Source of the DNA: Faecenecus sp036648855 | GTDB lineage: Bacteria > Bacillota_I > Bacilli_A > RF39 > UBA660 | Direction: 5' to 3' | DNA: 20,850 bases | Assembly: GCA_036648855.1 (NCBI GenBank) | Contig: JAVWCU010000013.1 | Span: forward strand, 1 to 20,850 | Part shown: one piece after another, positions 13,989 through 20,850 of the stretch | How positions within the stretch are numbered: position 1 is the first letter of the stretch | How the letters are laid out: each line of letters starts with the position of its first letter | Made by a program: the position numbers and the translations under genes | The notes under the pieces: generated by a model | Databases searched by the model: none | Told to the model about the DNA's origin: nothing | The model's input: only the letters and a program-made list of their open reading frames with translations

Positions 13989-16796
13989 ATGGATAAAATT
14001 ATAATTAAAGGTGCAAGAGAGAATAATCTTAAAAATATTGACTTAGAGCTCCCTAAAAATAAACTAATTGTTATGACTGGTGTCTCTGGCTCAGGCAAGA
14101 GTAGTTTAGCATTTGATACTATATATGCAGAAGGACAAAGAAGATATGTCGAAAGCCTATCAGCATATGCTAGGCAGTTTTTAGGAGGTAGTGAAAAACC
14201 TGATGTTGACTCTATTGAAGGTTTATCACCAGCTATTAGTATAGATCAAAAAACTACTAGTAAAAATCCTAGATCAACAGTTGGAACAGTTACGGAAATA
14301 TATGATTATTTAAGACTGTTATTTGCCAGAGTAGGAACTCCTTATTGCCCTGTTCATCATGAAGCTATTACATCTCAGAGTGTAGAAGAAATAGTAAATA
14401 GAATTTTAGACTTTAAAGAGGGAACTAAAATTGTAGTTATGTCCCCTGTTGTCCATGGTGAAAAAGGCACTCATAAAGAGGTACTAGATAGTTTAAGAAA
14501 AGAGGGGTTTGTTAGAGCTAGAATTAATGGAGATACCCGTGATTTAAGTGAAGATATAACTTTAGAAAAAAACAAAAAAGATAATATAGATGTAATTATA
14601 GATAGAATAGTTTTAAATCCAAATAGCAGAAGCCGTCTTTATGAATCTGTAGAAACTGCAACAAAACTAGCACATGGTAAAGTAATTATAGAAGTTGTAG
14701 GGGAAAAAGAGCTTCTTTTCTCTGAAGCTTTTGCTTGTCCATACTGTGATTTTTCTTTACCTGAACTAGAACCTCGCTTATTCAGTTTTAATGCCCCGTT
14801 TGGGTCTTGCCCAGACTGTAAAGGTTTAGGAATTAAACTGACAATTGACCCAGATTTAGTAATACCTGATAAGAATAAATCCATTGCAGATGGTGCTATT
14901 CTGACTTTAAGTGATGATCAGGATGGTATATATTATAAAAAATTAGAAGCAGTCGCTAAGCACTATAATATTGATTTATCCAAGAAATTTTCTAAATATA
15001 CAGCAAAAGAAAAGGAAATTATTTTGTATGGTAGTGATGAACAAATTCATTTCAAATACAATTCTAAAAGTGGCAATACTTTTAACTCTACAGATTATTA
15101 TGAAGGAATCATTACTAATTTAGAAAGACGATATATGGAAACTTCTTCTGAATGGATTAGAGAATGGCTAGAAAACTACATGGTAGAACATACTTGTGAA
15201 ACTTGTCATGGAAGTCGATTACAAGATAATGTTTTAGCTGTTTTAATTAATAACAAAAATATCTATGAAGTAACTTGTCTTAGTATTAAAGAGTTGGTTT
15301 TATTTTTTAAGGATCTTCATCTAAGCAGTGAAAAGGCTGGTATAGCAAAGTTATTAATAAAAGAAATTCAGTCCAGATTAGATTTTCTCGTTAATGTTGG
15401 TTTAGAGTATTTAACATTAAGCAGAGCTTCCGGGACTTTATCAGGAGGAGAGGCTCAAAGGATTCGTTTAGCTACTCAAATAGGTTCAAAATTAACAGGT
15501 GTTTTATATGTACTTGATGAACCAAGTATCGGTCTTCATCAAAGAGACAATCAGAAATTAATAAATTCTCTTTTAGAAATGCGCGATTTAGGCAATACTT
15601 TAATAGTTGTTGAGCATGATAGTGATACCATGTTAGCTAGTGATTATTTAGTTGATGTAGGTCCTGGAGCAGGGGACGATGGGGGCTATATAGTAGCGGC
15701 AGGGACACCTGATGAAGTAATGCAAAATGAAAACAGTATTACCGGAAGATATTTATCAGGTAAAGAGAGCATTCCTATTCCTACTAAGAGGCGTAAAGGA
15801 AGTGGGAAATTTATTGAAATAAAAGGAGCAGAAGCTAATAACCTTAAAAATATTAATGTAAAATTTCCACTGGGTACCTTTACTTGTGTAACTGGTGTAT
15901 CAGGTTCTGGGAAAAGTAGTTTAGTTAATGAAATACTTGCTAAGGCAGCACAAGCTAGTCTCTATAAAACAAAAGATAAACCAGGTAAATTTAAAACTAT
16001 AAAAGGGTTAGAAAATATAGATAAAGTAGTAGAAATATCTCAAAATCCCATAGGGAGAACTCCTAGAAGTAATCCCGCTACTTATACAGGAGTATTTGAT
16101 GAAATAAGAGATTTATTTACTAATACTAAAGAAGCAAAAATATTAGGCTACGGAAAAAATAGATTTTCTTTTAATGTTAAGGGTGGTAGATGTGAAGCTT
16201 GCCGTGGAGATGGTGTAAAAAAAATAGAAATGCACTTCTTACCAGATGTGTATATTCCTTGTGAAGTATGTCATGGTACTAGGTATAATTTTGAAACTCT
16301 ATCTATTAAATATAAAGGTAAAAACATAGCGGATGTTTTAGATATGCGAGTAACAGAAGCTCTAAAATTTTTTGAAAATGTACCACGAGTTAAAAATAAA
16401 TTACAAGTTTTAGAGGATGTTGGAATAGGATATATTAAGCTTGGTCAAAGTGCTACTACCTTATCAGGTGGGGAAGCAGGAAGAGTAAAACTTGCCAAAG
16501 AGTTACAGAGAAAACCAACAGGGAAAGCCTTATTTATTCTTGATGAACCTACGACAGGTTTACATGCATCAGACATCAAAAGACTACTTGCAATATTTGA
16601 AAAAATAGTAGATAATAAAGACACAGTAATCATAATTGAACACAACTTAGATGTTATTAAAGTAGCTGATTATTTAATCGATCTTGGCCCAGAGGGTGGA
16701 GATGGAGGAGGCAGTATTGTAGCAACTGGAACACCTGAAGATATAAGTAAGGTTAAGGCCTCTTATACCGGAGAATTCCTAAAAAAGCTATTATAG
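13989..16796 (+). CDS. uvrA: Excinuclease ABC subunit A
   Basis: UvrA is the dimeric ATPase that finds bulky DNA lesions and loads UvrB. The product has 935 residues, a normal length. It has two ABC modules: the first Walker A GVSGSGKSS (31-39) followed by YAEGQRRYVESLSAYARQF, and a second copy GVSGSGKSS in the C-terminal half. Signatures are LSGGEAQRIRLA and LSGGEAGRVKLA, with Walker B motifs VLDEPSIGLH and ILDEPTTGLH. Zinc modules use Cys250, 253, 274 and 277, and Cys735, 738, 758 and 761, the latter being the lesion-sensing module; CETCHG marks another cysteine pair. The Gln-to-Gly change after the second signature (LSGGEAG) is unusual. It heads a run of six genes: the next start is 8 bases beyond the stop. 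Unlike Bacillus, it is separated from uvrB by two genes and has its own promoter. Confidence 0.97.
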   Translation: MDKIIIKGARENNLKNIDLELPKNKLIVMTGVSGSGKSSLAFDTIYAEGQRRYVESLSAYARQFLGGSEKPDVDSIEGLSPAISIDQKTTSKNPRSTVGTVTEIYDYLRLLFARVGTPYCPVHHEAITSQSVEEIVNRILDFKEGTKIVVMSPVVHGEKGTHKEVLDSLRKEGFVRARINGDTRDLSEDITLEKNKKDNIDVIIDRIVLNPNSRSRLYESVETATKLAHGKVIIEVVGEKELLFSEAFACPYCDFSLPELEPRLFSFNAPFGSCPDCKGLGIKLTIDPDLVIPDKNKSIADGAILTLSDDQDGIYYKKLEAVAKHYNIDLSKKFSKYTAKEKEIILYGSDEQIHFKYNSKSGNTFNSTDYYEGIITNLERRYMETSSEWIREWLENYMVEHTCETCHGSRLQDNVLAVLINNKNIYEVTCLSIKELVLFFKDLHLSSEKAGIAKLLIKEIQSRLDFLVNVGLEYLTLSRASGTLSGGEAQRIRLATQIGSKLTGVLYVLDEPSIGLHQRDNQKLINSLLEMRDLGNTLIVVEHDSDTMLASDYLVDVGPGAGDDGGYIVAAGTPDEVMQNENSITGRYLSGKESIPIPTKRRKGSGKFIEIKGAEANNLKNINVKFPLGTFTCVTGVSGSGKSSLVNEILAKAAQASLYKTKDKPGKFKTIKGLENIDKVVEISQNPIGRTPRSNPATYTGVFDEIRDLFTNTKEAKILGYGKNRFSFNVKGGRCEACRGDGVKKIEMHFLPDVYIPCEVCHGTRYNFETLSIKYKGKNIADVLDMRVTEALKFFENVPRVKNKLQVLEDVGIGYIKLGQSATTLSGGEAGRVKLAKELQRKPTGKALFILDEPTTGLHASDIKRLLAIFEKIVDNKDTVIIIEHNLDVIKVADYLIDLGPEGGDGGGSIVATGTPEDISKVKASYTGEFLKKLL

Positions 16797-16804
16797 GAGA
16801 AAAT

Positions 16805-17233
16805 ATGAGCAGAAATTTAGAAACAATAAAAGAACCTCTTTATTTTAAAGTATTAGAGTGGTTTTTATATATGCTAGGTTATGCTCTAGTTTTAATTTCC
16901 ATTGCTTATCTTTTTAAGTCCTTCTACTTAGATAATAGTTATTATGGCATATATGGATTATTTGCCGTTATTATTATTTATATTTTAAATAAAACTATTA
17001 AACCCATTCTCTTCTCTTTAACCTTACCTATAACAGGTATTACTTTAGGCCTATTTTATCCTTTTATTAATCTGTTTATTTTAAAACTTACAGATTGGAT
17101 TTTAGGAAGTCATTTTGAACTAAATAATATTGTTATAGCATTATTTATTGCTATATTAATCTCTATAATGAATACTATTATGGAGGGTTTAATAATCAAA
17201 CCATTAGTAAGGAGGCTGTATTTTCATGAATAG
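16805..17233 (+). CDS. yvlD: YvlD-like phage-holin-family-4 membrane protein
   Basis: This 142-residue protein has about four hydrophobic helices (around 20-40, 47-65, 73-98, 110-133). It shows the signature of the YvlD/phage holin 4_2 superfamily: N-x-x-I/V-K-P-I-L followed by LTLPITGITLGLFYPFIN. The function is unclear; Bacillus yvlD relatives are linked to envelope stress, and holin activity is not implied. In Bacillus yvlD lies between uvrA and hprK-lgt, which matches the position here and supports the call. AGGAGA (16795-16800) overlaps the uvrA stop, and the gene overlaps lgt by 8 bases, so it is in the middle of the operon. Confidence 0.75.
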   Translation: MSRNLETIKEPLYFKVLEWFLYMLGYALVLISIAYLFKSFYLDNSYYGIYGLFAVIIIYILNKTIKPILFSLTLPITGITLGLFYPFINLFILKLTDWILGSHFELNNIVIALFIAILISIMNTIMEGLIIKPLVRRLYFHE

Positions 17234-18041
17234 AATTGCACTAGATCTTGGCTTTATTCAAATATATTGGTACTCTATTTTTATAATTATTGCTATGTTT
17301 GTAGGCTGTCTAGTTATATATAGAGAGATTAAAAAGCAAAATATTAATGAAGAATTTGTTATTAATTTACTATTTTATGGCTTGATATTTGGACTTATTG
17401 GAGCTAGATTGTATTTTGTAGCTTTCAATTTAGATTATTACTTAAAGTATCCCTTAGAGATATTAGAAATATGGAATGGTGGACTAGCTATCCATGGTGG
17501 TATAATTGCGGGATTTATTTGGATGGTTTTCTATACTAAAAAATATAAAACTAATACTATGAAAATATTAGATATTACAGTTCCAGGTTTACTAATTGGA
17601 CAAGCTATTGGGCGTTGGGGTAATTTTTTTAATCAAGAGGCATTTGGTGGAATAACAAGTAAACTTGCACTAGAGAAACTAGGACTGCCTAATTATATAA
17701 TTGAAGGTATGAAAATAGATGGAGTTTATAGACAACCTACCTTTTTATATGAATCAGTTTGGAATTTTATTGGGTTTATTGCCATATTAATGCTTAGAAA
17801 ATATAAGTATATCAAAACTGGTCAATTAACTGGATTTTACTTAATGTGGTATTCTTTTGGACGCTTTTTTATTGAAGGCATGAGAACAGACAGTTTGATG
17901 TTAGGACCTATTAGAATAGCTCAATTAGTGTCAGTTCTCCTATTTATAGTTGGTCTTTTATTATTTATATTTGCTAAAAAAGGCGGTTCTCGTTTTGATA
18001 ATCTCTATAAGGAGGCTAGTTCTGATGAAATTAGATTCTAA
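17226..18041 (+). CDS. lgt: Prolipoprotein diacylglyceryl transferase
   Basis: Lgt moves diacylglycerol from phosphatidylglycerol to the lipobox Cys of prolipoproteins in the membrane, the first step of lipoprotein maturation. The product has 271 residues with about seven membrane helices. Conserved motifs include GARLYF (59-64), NGGLAIHGG with the key His90, and the signature GRWGNFFNQE (129-138). YES and a late GRFFIEGMRTD segment complete the active-site set. The Shine-Dalgarno AGGAGG (17210-17215) lies within the yvlD-like gene. The end overlaps trxB by 17 bases. In Bacillus hprK sits directly before lgt; it is absent here. Confidence 0.95.
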   Translation: MNRIALDLGFIQIYWYSIFIIIAMFVGCLVIYREIKKQNINEEFVINLLFYGLIFGLIGARLYFVAFNLDYYLKYPLEILEIWNGGLAIHGGIIAGFIWMVFYTKKYKTNTMKILDITVPGLLIGQAIGRWGNFFNQEAFGGITSKLALEKLGLPNYIIEGMKIDGVYRQPTFLYESVWNFIGFIAILMLRKYKYIKTGQLTGFYLMWYSFGRFFIEGMRTDSLMLGPIRIAQLVSVLLFIVGLLLFIFAKKGGSRFDNLYKEASSDEIRF

Positions 18042-18933
18042 AGTTGTAATTATAGGAACAGGCGTAGCAGGAATGACCGCAGCCTTATATTTAAAAAGAG
18101 CTAGTATTGATTCCATTCTTTTAGATAGTGCAGCTCCAGGAGGACAAATAAACAAAACTTGGACTATTGATAATTATCCAGGAATTACTCATATTACAGG
18201 TCCTGAACTTGCTATGTCTATGTTAGAACAACTAAATTCACTAGGAGTAACCTATCAGTATGGAGAGGTTATTAATATAGTAGATAATACTAGTTATAAA
18301 ACAGTCATAACTAAAGATAAAGAGATTACTTGTGAGTATGTAATTATTGCAACGGGCCGTAGTCCTCGTAAATTAGGACTGCCTGGTGAAAATGAACTTA
18401 CTAATCGTGGAATCAGTTGGTGTGCTATTTGTGATGGACCACTTTATAAAGGTAAAGATGTAGCCGTAATTGGTGGAGGTAACAGTGCTATAGAAGAATC
18501 ACTTTATCTATCTAATATATGTAGTAGTGTAACTATTATACATAGGAAAGAGCAGTTTACTGCCGATAATAACTTAGTTATTAGACTGAAAGAGCACAAT
18601 AATATTCGCTACTTATATAGTTCTTCTGTTGAAACTTTTTTAGAAAAGAACAATAAGTTAGAGGGACTAGAAGTTAAAAACTTACTTACTAAAACCAAAG
18701 AAAAAGTAATGATAGAAGGCTGTTTTATTTATATAGGACAAGTTCCCAATACAGACTTTATTACTAATCTAGATATTCTAGATAAAGATGGTTACATTTT
18801 AGTTACAGAAAATCAAGAAACAAAAGTTAAAAATATTTTTGCTTGTGGAGATGTAACTAAAAAGATTTTATATCAAATAGTAACCGCTACCGCAGATGGT
18901 GCAGTAGCAGCTACCACTATTATTAATAGATAA
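18025..18933 (+). CDS. trxB: Thioredoxin reductase-like flavoprotein
   Basis: This FAD disulfide reductase regenerates thioredoxin. The product has 302 residues. The FAD site GTGVAG is at 11-16, the redox pair CAIC at 133-136 is followed by DG, the second dinucleotide site GGGNSA is at 150-155, and a C-terminal FACGD segment contacts FAD. At 173-179 the usual HRRxxxR that grips the 2'-phosphate of NADPH reads HRKEQFT: the second Arg is Lys and the last is Thr. Cofactor choice may therefore differ (NADH, or reduced ferredoxin or flavin as in some clostridial relatives). I chose the ATG at 18025 because AAGGAGG (18009-18015) is 9 bases upstream. An upstream in-frame ATG at 17950 adds an implausible hydrophobic extension read from lgt. 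It overlaps lgt by 17 bases. Confidence 0.9.
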   Translation: MKLDSKVVIIGTGVAGMTAALYLKRASIDSILLDSAAPGGQINKTWTIDNYPGITHITGPELAMSMLEQLNSLGVTYQYGEVINIVDNTSYKTVITKDKEITCEYVIIATGRSPRKLGLPGENELTNRGISWCAICDGPLYKGKDVAVIGGGNSAIEESLYLSNICSSVTIIHRKEQFTADNNLVIRLKEHNNIRYLYSSSVETFLEKNNKLEGLEVKNLLTKTKEKVMIEGCFIYIGQVPNTDFITNLDILDKDGYILVTENQETKVKNIFACGDVTKKILYQIVTATADGAVAATTIINR

Positions 18934-18949
18934 AAAAGGAGAAAAAACT

Positions 18950-19156
18950 ATGTTATTAAAATATATATTAATTATCTTATGCATTCTTATGTCATTATTT
19001 GGTTTATCATTTTTAATTTTATTTTTAAAGAGTAAAAAAACCGTTAATAAGGAAAATGAAAAAGAGCTTCGTAATCTAAAATTAGATTTAATGCTAGCTA
19101 TTATTTTCCTAGTAGGGGTTATAATAACTGCTTCATTTGTACCCTTTATTTTTTAA
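18950..19156 (+). CDS. Small two-helix membrane protein, 68 residues
   Basis: I do not recognise this protein. A first hydrophobic helix (about 5-27) is followed by a charged cytoplasmic or extracellular loop (28-48, Lys/Glu/Asn-rich). A second helix follows (about 49-66), ending in FVPFIF. AAAGGAG (18935-18941) lies 8 bases before the ATG, which supports translation. It is 16 bases after trxB and 45 before whiA, the place where Bacilli carry yvcI-yvcJ-yvcK. No homology to those proteins is visible. It could be a lineage-specific envelope peptide. Confidence 0.65.
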   Translation: MLLKYILIILCILMSLFGLSFLILFLKSKKTVNKENEKELRNLKLDLMLAIIFLVGVIITASFVPFIF

Positions 19157-19201
19157 AAATATTCTTATTATCGACAACAATTATAGAAAGTAGGTGGAAT
19201 A

Positions 19202-20134
19202 ATGTCTTTTTCTACCAATATAAAAGATGAAGTAACCAAACTTGAGGTAACTAATTCTGAATTATTAGCTGAATTATCGGCCTTCTTTAGAAATAATGCA
19301 GTTTATACCGAAGACCATATTGAATTGATAACAGAAAATCCATCTGTTGCTAAAAGAATTTTTGTTGAAATAAAGAATTTATATCAAGTTATTGTCCAAA
19401 TTACCAGGAAAAAGAATAGTAATTTTGCTAAAAATCATTTATATTTTTTAACAATAAATGAAAAAGTAAAAATGATTTTAGAAGATTTAGCAATCATTAA
19501 TGAGCGAGGTTTTTATTTACTAGAGCCTAGTGAATACTTGGTAGAAACTCTTGAAGATCAAAGAGCCTATCTTAGAGGCCTATTCTTAGCAAAAGGCAGT
19601 GTTAATGACCCTAAAACCTCAAGATATCATTTAGAATTTTTAATAGATACCATAGAAGAAGCTGAATTTAATCAAGAATTATTAACTAACTTCGATCTAA
19701 ATAGTAAAATTTTAAATCGAGAAAAAGGTTATATGTTATATATAAAAGAAGCTGAAAAAATAAGTGATTTCTTAAGAATAATTAATGCTAATAATGCCGT
19801 TTTATATTTTGAAGATATTCGTATTTATAGAGATCATATGAATATGACTAATCGTTTAAATAATTGTGAACAGGCTAATATGGATAAAGCTGTTGAGACA
19901 GCTACTAAGCAAATAGCAGATATTCAAATTATAACTAAGGATATTGGGCTTGAATTTCTAGATGATAAAACTAAAGAAGTTATTAATTATCGCTTAAAGT
20001 ATCCGGATTCTTCTCTACAAGAATTAAGTGAAATAATTACACTTGAAACAGGTAAACCAATTACTAAATCAGGACTAAATCATCGATTCAGAAAAATTAA
20101 AGAACTGGCCTCTAAAATAGAAGAAAAAGGATAA
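19202..20134 (+). CDS. whiA: DNA-binding regulator WhiA
   Basis: WhiA is a Gram-positive DNA-binding protein that affects division and chromosome segregation in Bacillus and sporulation in actinomycetes. The product has 310 residues. An N-terminal domain (MSFSTNIKDEVTK) leads into a degenerate LAGLIDADG homing-endonuclease fold with the WhiA hallmark LRGLFLAKGSVNDP (about 120-135). Next comes the NNCEQAN segment, and then a C-terminal helix-turn-helix (about 265-305) with SLQELSEI and KSGLNHRFRKI. AGGTGG (19192-19197) is its ribosome binding site. It ends the uvrA operon, and its stop lies 4 bases from the convergent clpP stop. The yvcJ and yvcK genes that normally precede whiA are missing. 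Confidence 0.93.
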   Translation: MSFSTNIKDEVTKLEVTNSELLAELSAFFRNNAVYTEDHIELITENPSVAKRIFVEIKNLYQVIVQITRKKNSNFAKNHLYFLTINEKVKMILEDLAIINERGFYLLEPSEYLVETLEDQRAYLRGLFLAKGSVNDPKTSRYHLEFLIDTIEEAEFNQELLTNFDLNSKILNREKGYMLYIKEAEKISDFLRIINANNAVLYFEDIRIYRDHMNMTNRLNNCEQANMDKAVETATKQIADIQIITKDIGLEFLDDKTKEVINYRLKYPDSSLQELSEIITLETGKPITKSGLNHRFRKIKELASKIEEKG

Positions 20135-20149
20135 ATTTTTACCCTTTTT
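20124..20149. terminator. Bidirectional terminator between whiA and clpP
   Basis: AAAAAGG (20124-20130) pairs with CCTTTTT (20143-20149). The A run on the left and T run on the right (to 20151) provide a tail for both directions. Both stop codons (whiA 20132-20134, clpP 20139-20141) fall inside the loop. Confidence 0.6.
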
Positions 20150-20717
20150 TTATTATCTTATCAACTAATCCATAATTTAAAGCCTCTTCAGCATCTAAGT
20201 AATGATCTCTATCAGTATCTACTTCTATATCTTTTATATTCTTTCCTGTATTTAACGCTAGTATTCGGTTGAGTTTCCCCTTCATTTTTAATATATGTTC
20301 AGCCGCTATTTTAATTTCAGTAGCCTGACCTTGTGCCCCTCCAAGTGGTTGATGTATCATGACTTCAGCATTCGGTAGGGCATATCTTTTCCCTTTAGTA
20401 CCACAGGACAGTAAGAAAGCTCCCATACTAGCAGCCATACCTATACAAATAGTGGAAATATCACTTTCTACAAAATTCATAGTATCATAAATAGCCATTC
20501 CAGAAGTGATAACACCGCCTGGTGAATTAATATAAATACTTATATCATCATGATTAATAGAATCTAAATATAATAACTGGGCTACTATTAAATTAGAATT
20601 ATCATCATTAATTTCCCCACTTAAAATAATAATTCGATTTTTTAATAATCTGGAAAATATATCATAACTTCTTTCTCCATTACTTTCTTTTTCAACAACA
20701 ATTGGAACTAAATTCAT
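20139..20717 (-). CDS. clpP: ATP-dependent Clp protease proteolytic subunit
   Basis: ClpP forms the tetradecameric serine-protease chamber fed by Clp ATPases in the cytoplasm. The product has 192 residues, like E. coli and Bacillus ClpP after their short N-terminal differences. The catalytic triad is Ser97 (GMAASMGA), His122 (MIHQPLGG) and Asp171 (TDRDH). The oligomer and substrate-groove segment INSPGG (63-68) is present. I chose the ATG at 20717 because the minus-strand ribosome binding site AGAGGTGG (complement of 20723-20730) is 5 bases upstream. A GTG at 20726 would be inside that site. No CtsR operator (GGTCAAA repeats) is visible upstream. Confidence 0.96.
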   Translation of the reverse strand: MNLVPIVVEKESNGERSYDIFSRLLKNRIIILSGEINDDNSNLIVAQLLYLDSINHDDISIYINSPGGVITSGMAIYDTMNFVESDISTICIGMAASMGAFLLSCGTKGKRYALPNAEVMIHQPLGGAQGQATEIKIAAEHILKMKGKLNRILALNTGKNIKDIEVDTDRDHYLDAEEALNYGLVDKIIKKG

Positions 20718-20734
20718 GTCTTCCACCTCTACTA

Positions 20735-20850
20735 CTATAATAGTTTATTAAGTCTTTTTTTATACAAATATATCTTCGACATAATTAATGTGCTAAAGCA
20801 GCAGCAAAAGACCCAAGCTATTAACCGGAATAATATAAAGAGAAAAACTT
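20735..20850 (-). CDS. Possible 3' end of a membrane protein gene upstream of clpP (partial)
   Basis: One minus-strand frame stays open from the window edge (20848) to TAG at 20735-20737. It encodes 37 residues: a hydrophobic stretch (VFLFILFRLIAWVF, then CCCF) and a basic tail (YKKRLNKLL). The hydrophobic-then-basic pattern and the stop 17 bases before the clpP ATG would suit an upstream operon gene. Open frames of this size occur by chance, so this is tentative. The alternative is that the stretch is the clpP promoter region. Confidence 0.25.
   Translation of the reverse strand, partial: VFLFILFRLIAWVFCCCFSTLIMSKIYLYKKRLNKLL

Noticed and set aside
1..20850. CRISPR array, insertion sequence, prophage, toxin-antitoxin or defence island
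   Set aside because: No repeat-spacer pattern, transposase, integrase, terminal repeats or recognisable defence protein was seen. The holin-family protein at 16805 is a chromosomal YvlD relative.
20727..20850. tRNA or CtsR operator upstream of clpP
   Set aside because: No cloverleaf arms or TTCGA-type loop could be fitted, and no GGTCAAA tandem is present.

Overview
The window comes from a strongly AT-rich, low-GC Gram-positive-type bacterium. I place it in the Bacillota (class Bacilli), in or near the small-genome, uncultured Erysipelotrichales/RF39/Mollicutes-like lineages. The basis is gene order (a secA to clpP block resembling Bacillus), AGGAGG-type ribosome binding sites, AT-rich codons, and the absence of TGA stops in all 18 complete genes. 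The lineage is inference. The code is standard: every Trp is TGG, and RF2 is present.

Layout, left to right. 1-85: the end of an upstream unit with a terminator. 85-2574: secA, then a terminator. 2723-4042: a lone gene with its own promoter and terminator, encoding an unrecognised single-pass surface protein. 4139-7011: prfB, decoded by a programmed +1 frameshift, followed by two tandem YitT-family membrane proteins. 7166-9952: a tightly overlapped cell-division and wall-hydrolysis operon, ftsE-ftsX-M23 peptidase. 9953-10535: about 580 bases without a recognised gene, holding a terminator, a pair of GTTAAC palindromes, a promoter and a long leader. 10536-13339: uvrB, with a radical SAM/SPASM gene 2 bases downstream. 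13436-13834: an unknown 132-residue ORF with its own promoter, leader hairpin and terminator. 13989-20134: a six-gene run uvrA-yvlD-like-lgt-trxB-small membrane protein-whiA. 20139-20717, minus strand: clpP, convergent with whiA and sharing a bidirectional terminator.

Functionally this is housekeeping: protein export (SecA), termination at UGA (RF2), division-linked peptidoglycan hydrolysis (FtsEX plus a secreted M23 enzyme), nucleotide excision repair (UvrB and UvrA), lipoprotein maturation (Lgt), thiol redox (TrxB), a division/sporulation-type regulator (WhiA) and proteolysis (ClpP). The order follows the Bacillus scheme, but hprK is missing between the yvlD-like gene and lgt, and yvcJ (rapZ) and yvcK are missing between trxB and whiA.

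I found no mobile element, CRISPR array, tRNA, rRNA or defence locus. The least explained items are the surface protein (2723-4042), the radical SAM gene coupled to uvrB, the 132-residue ORF, the uvrB leader, and a thioredoxin reductase without the usual NADPH-phosphate-binding arginines.
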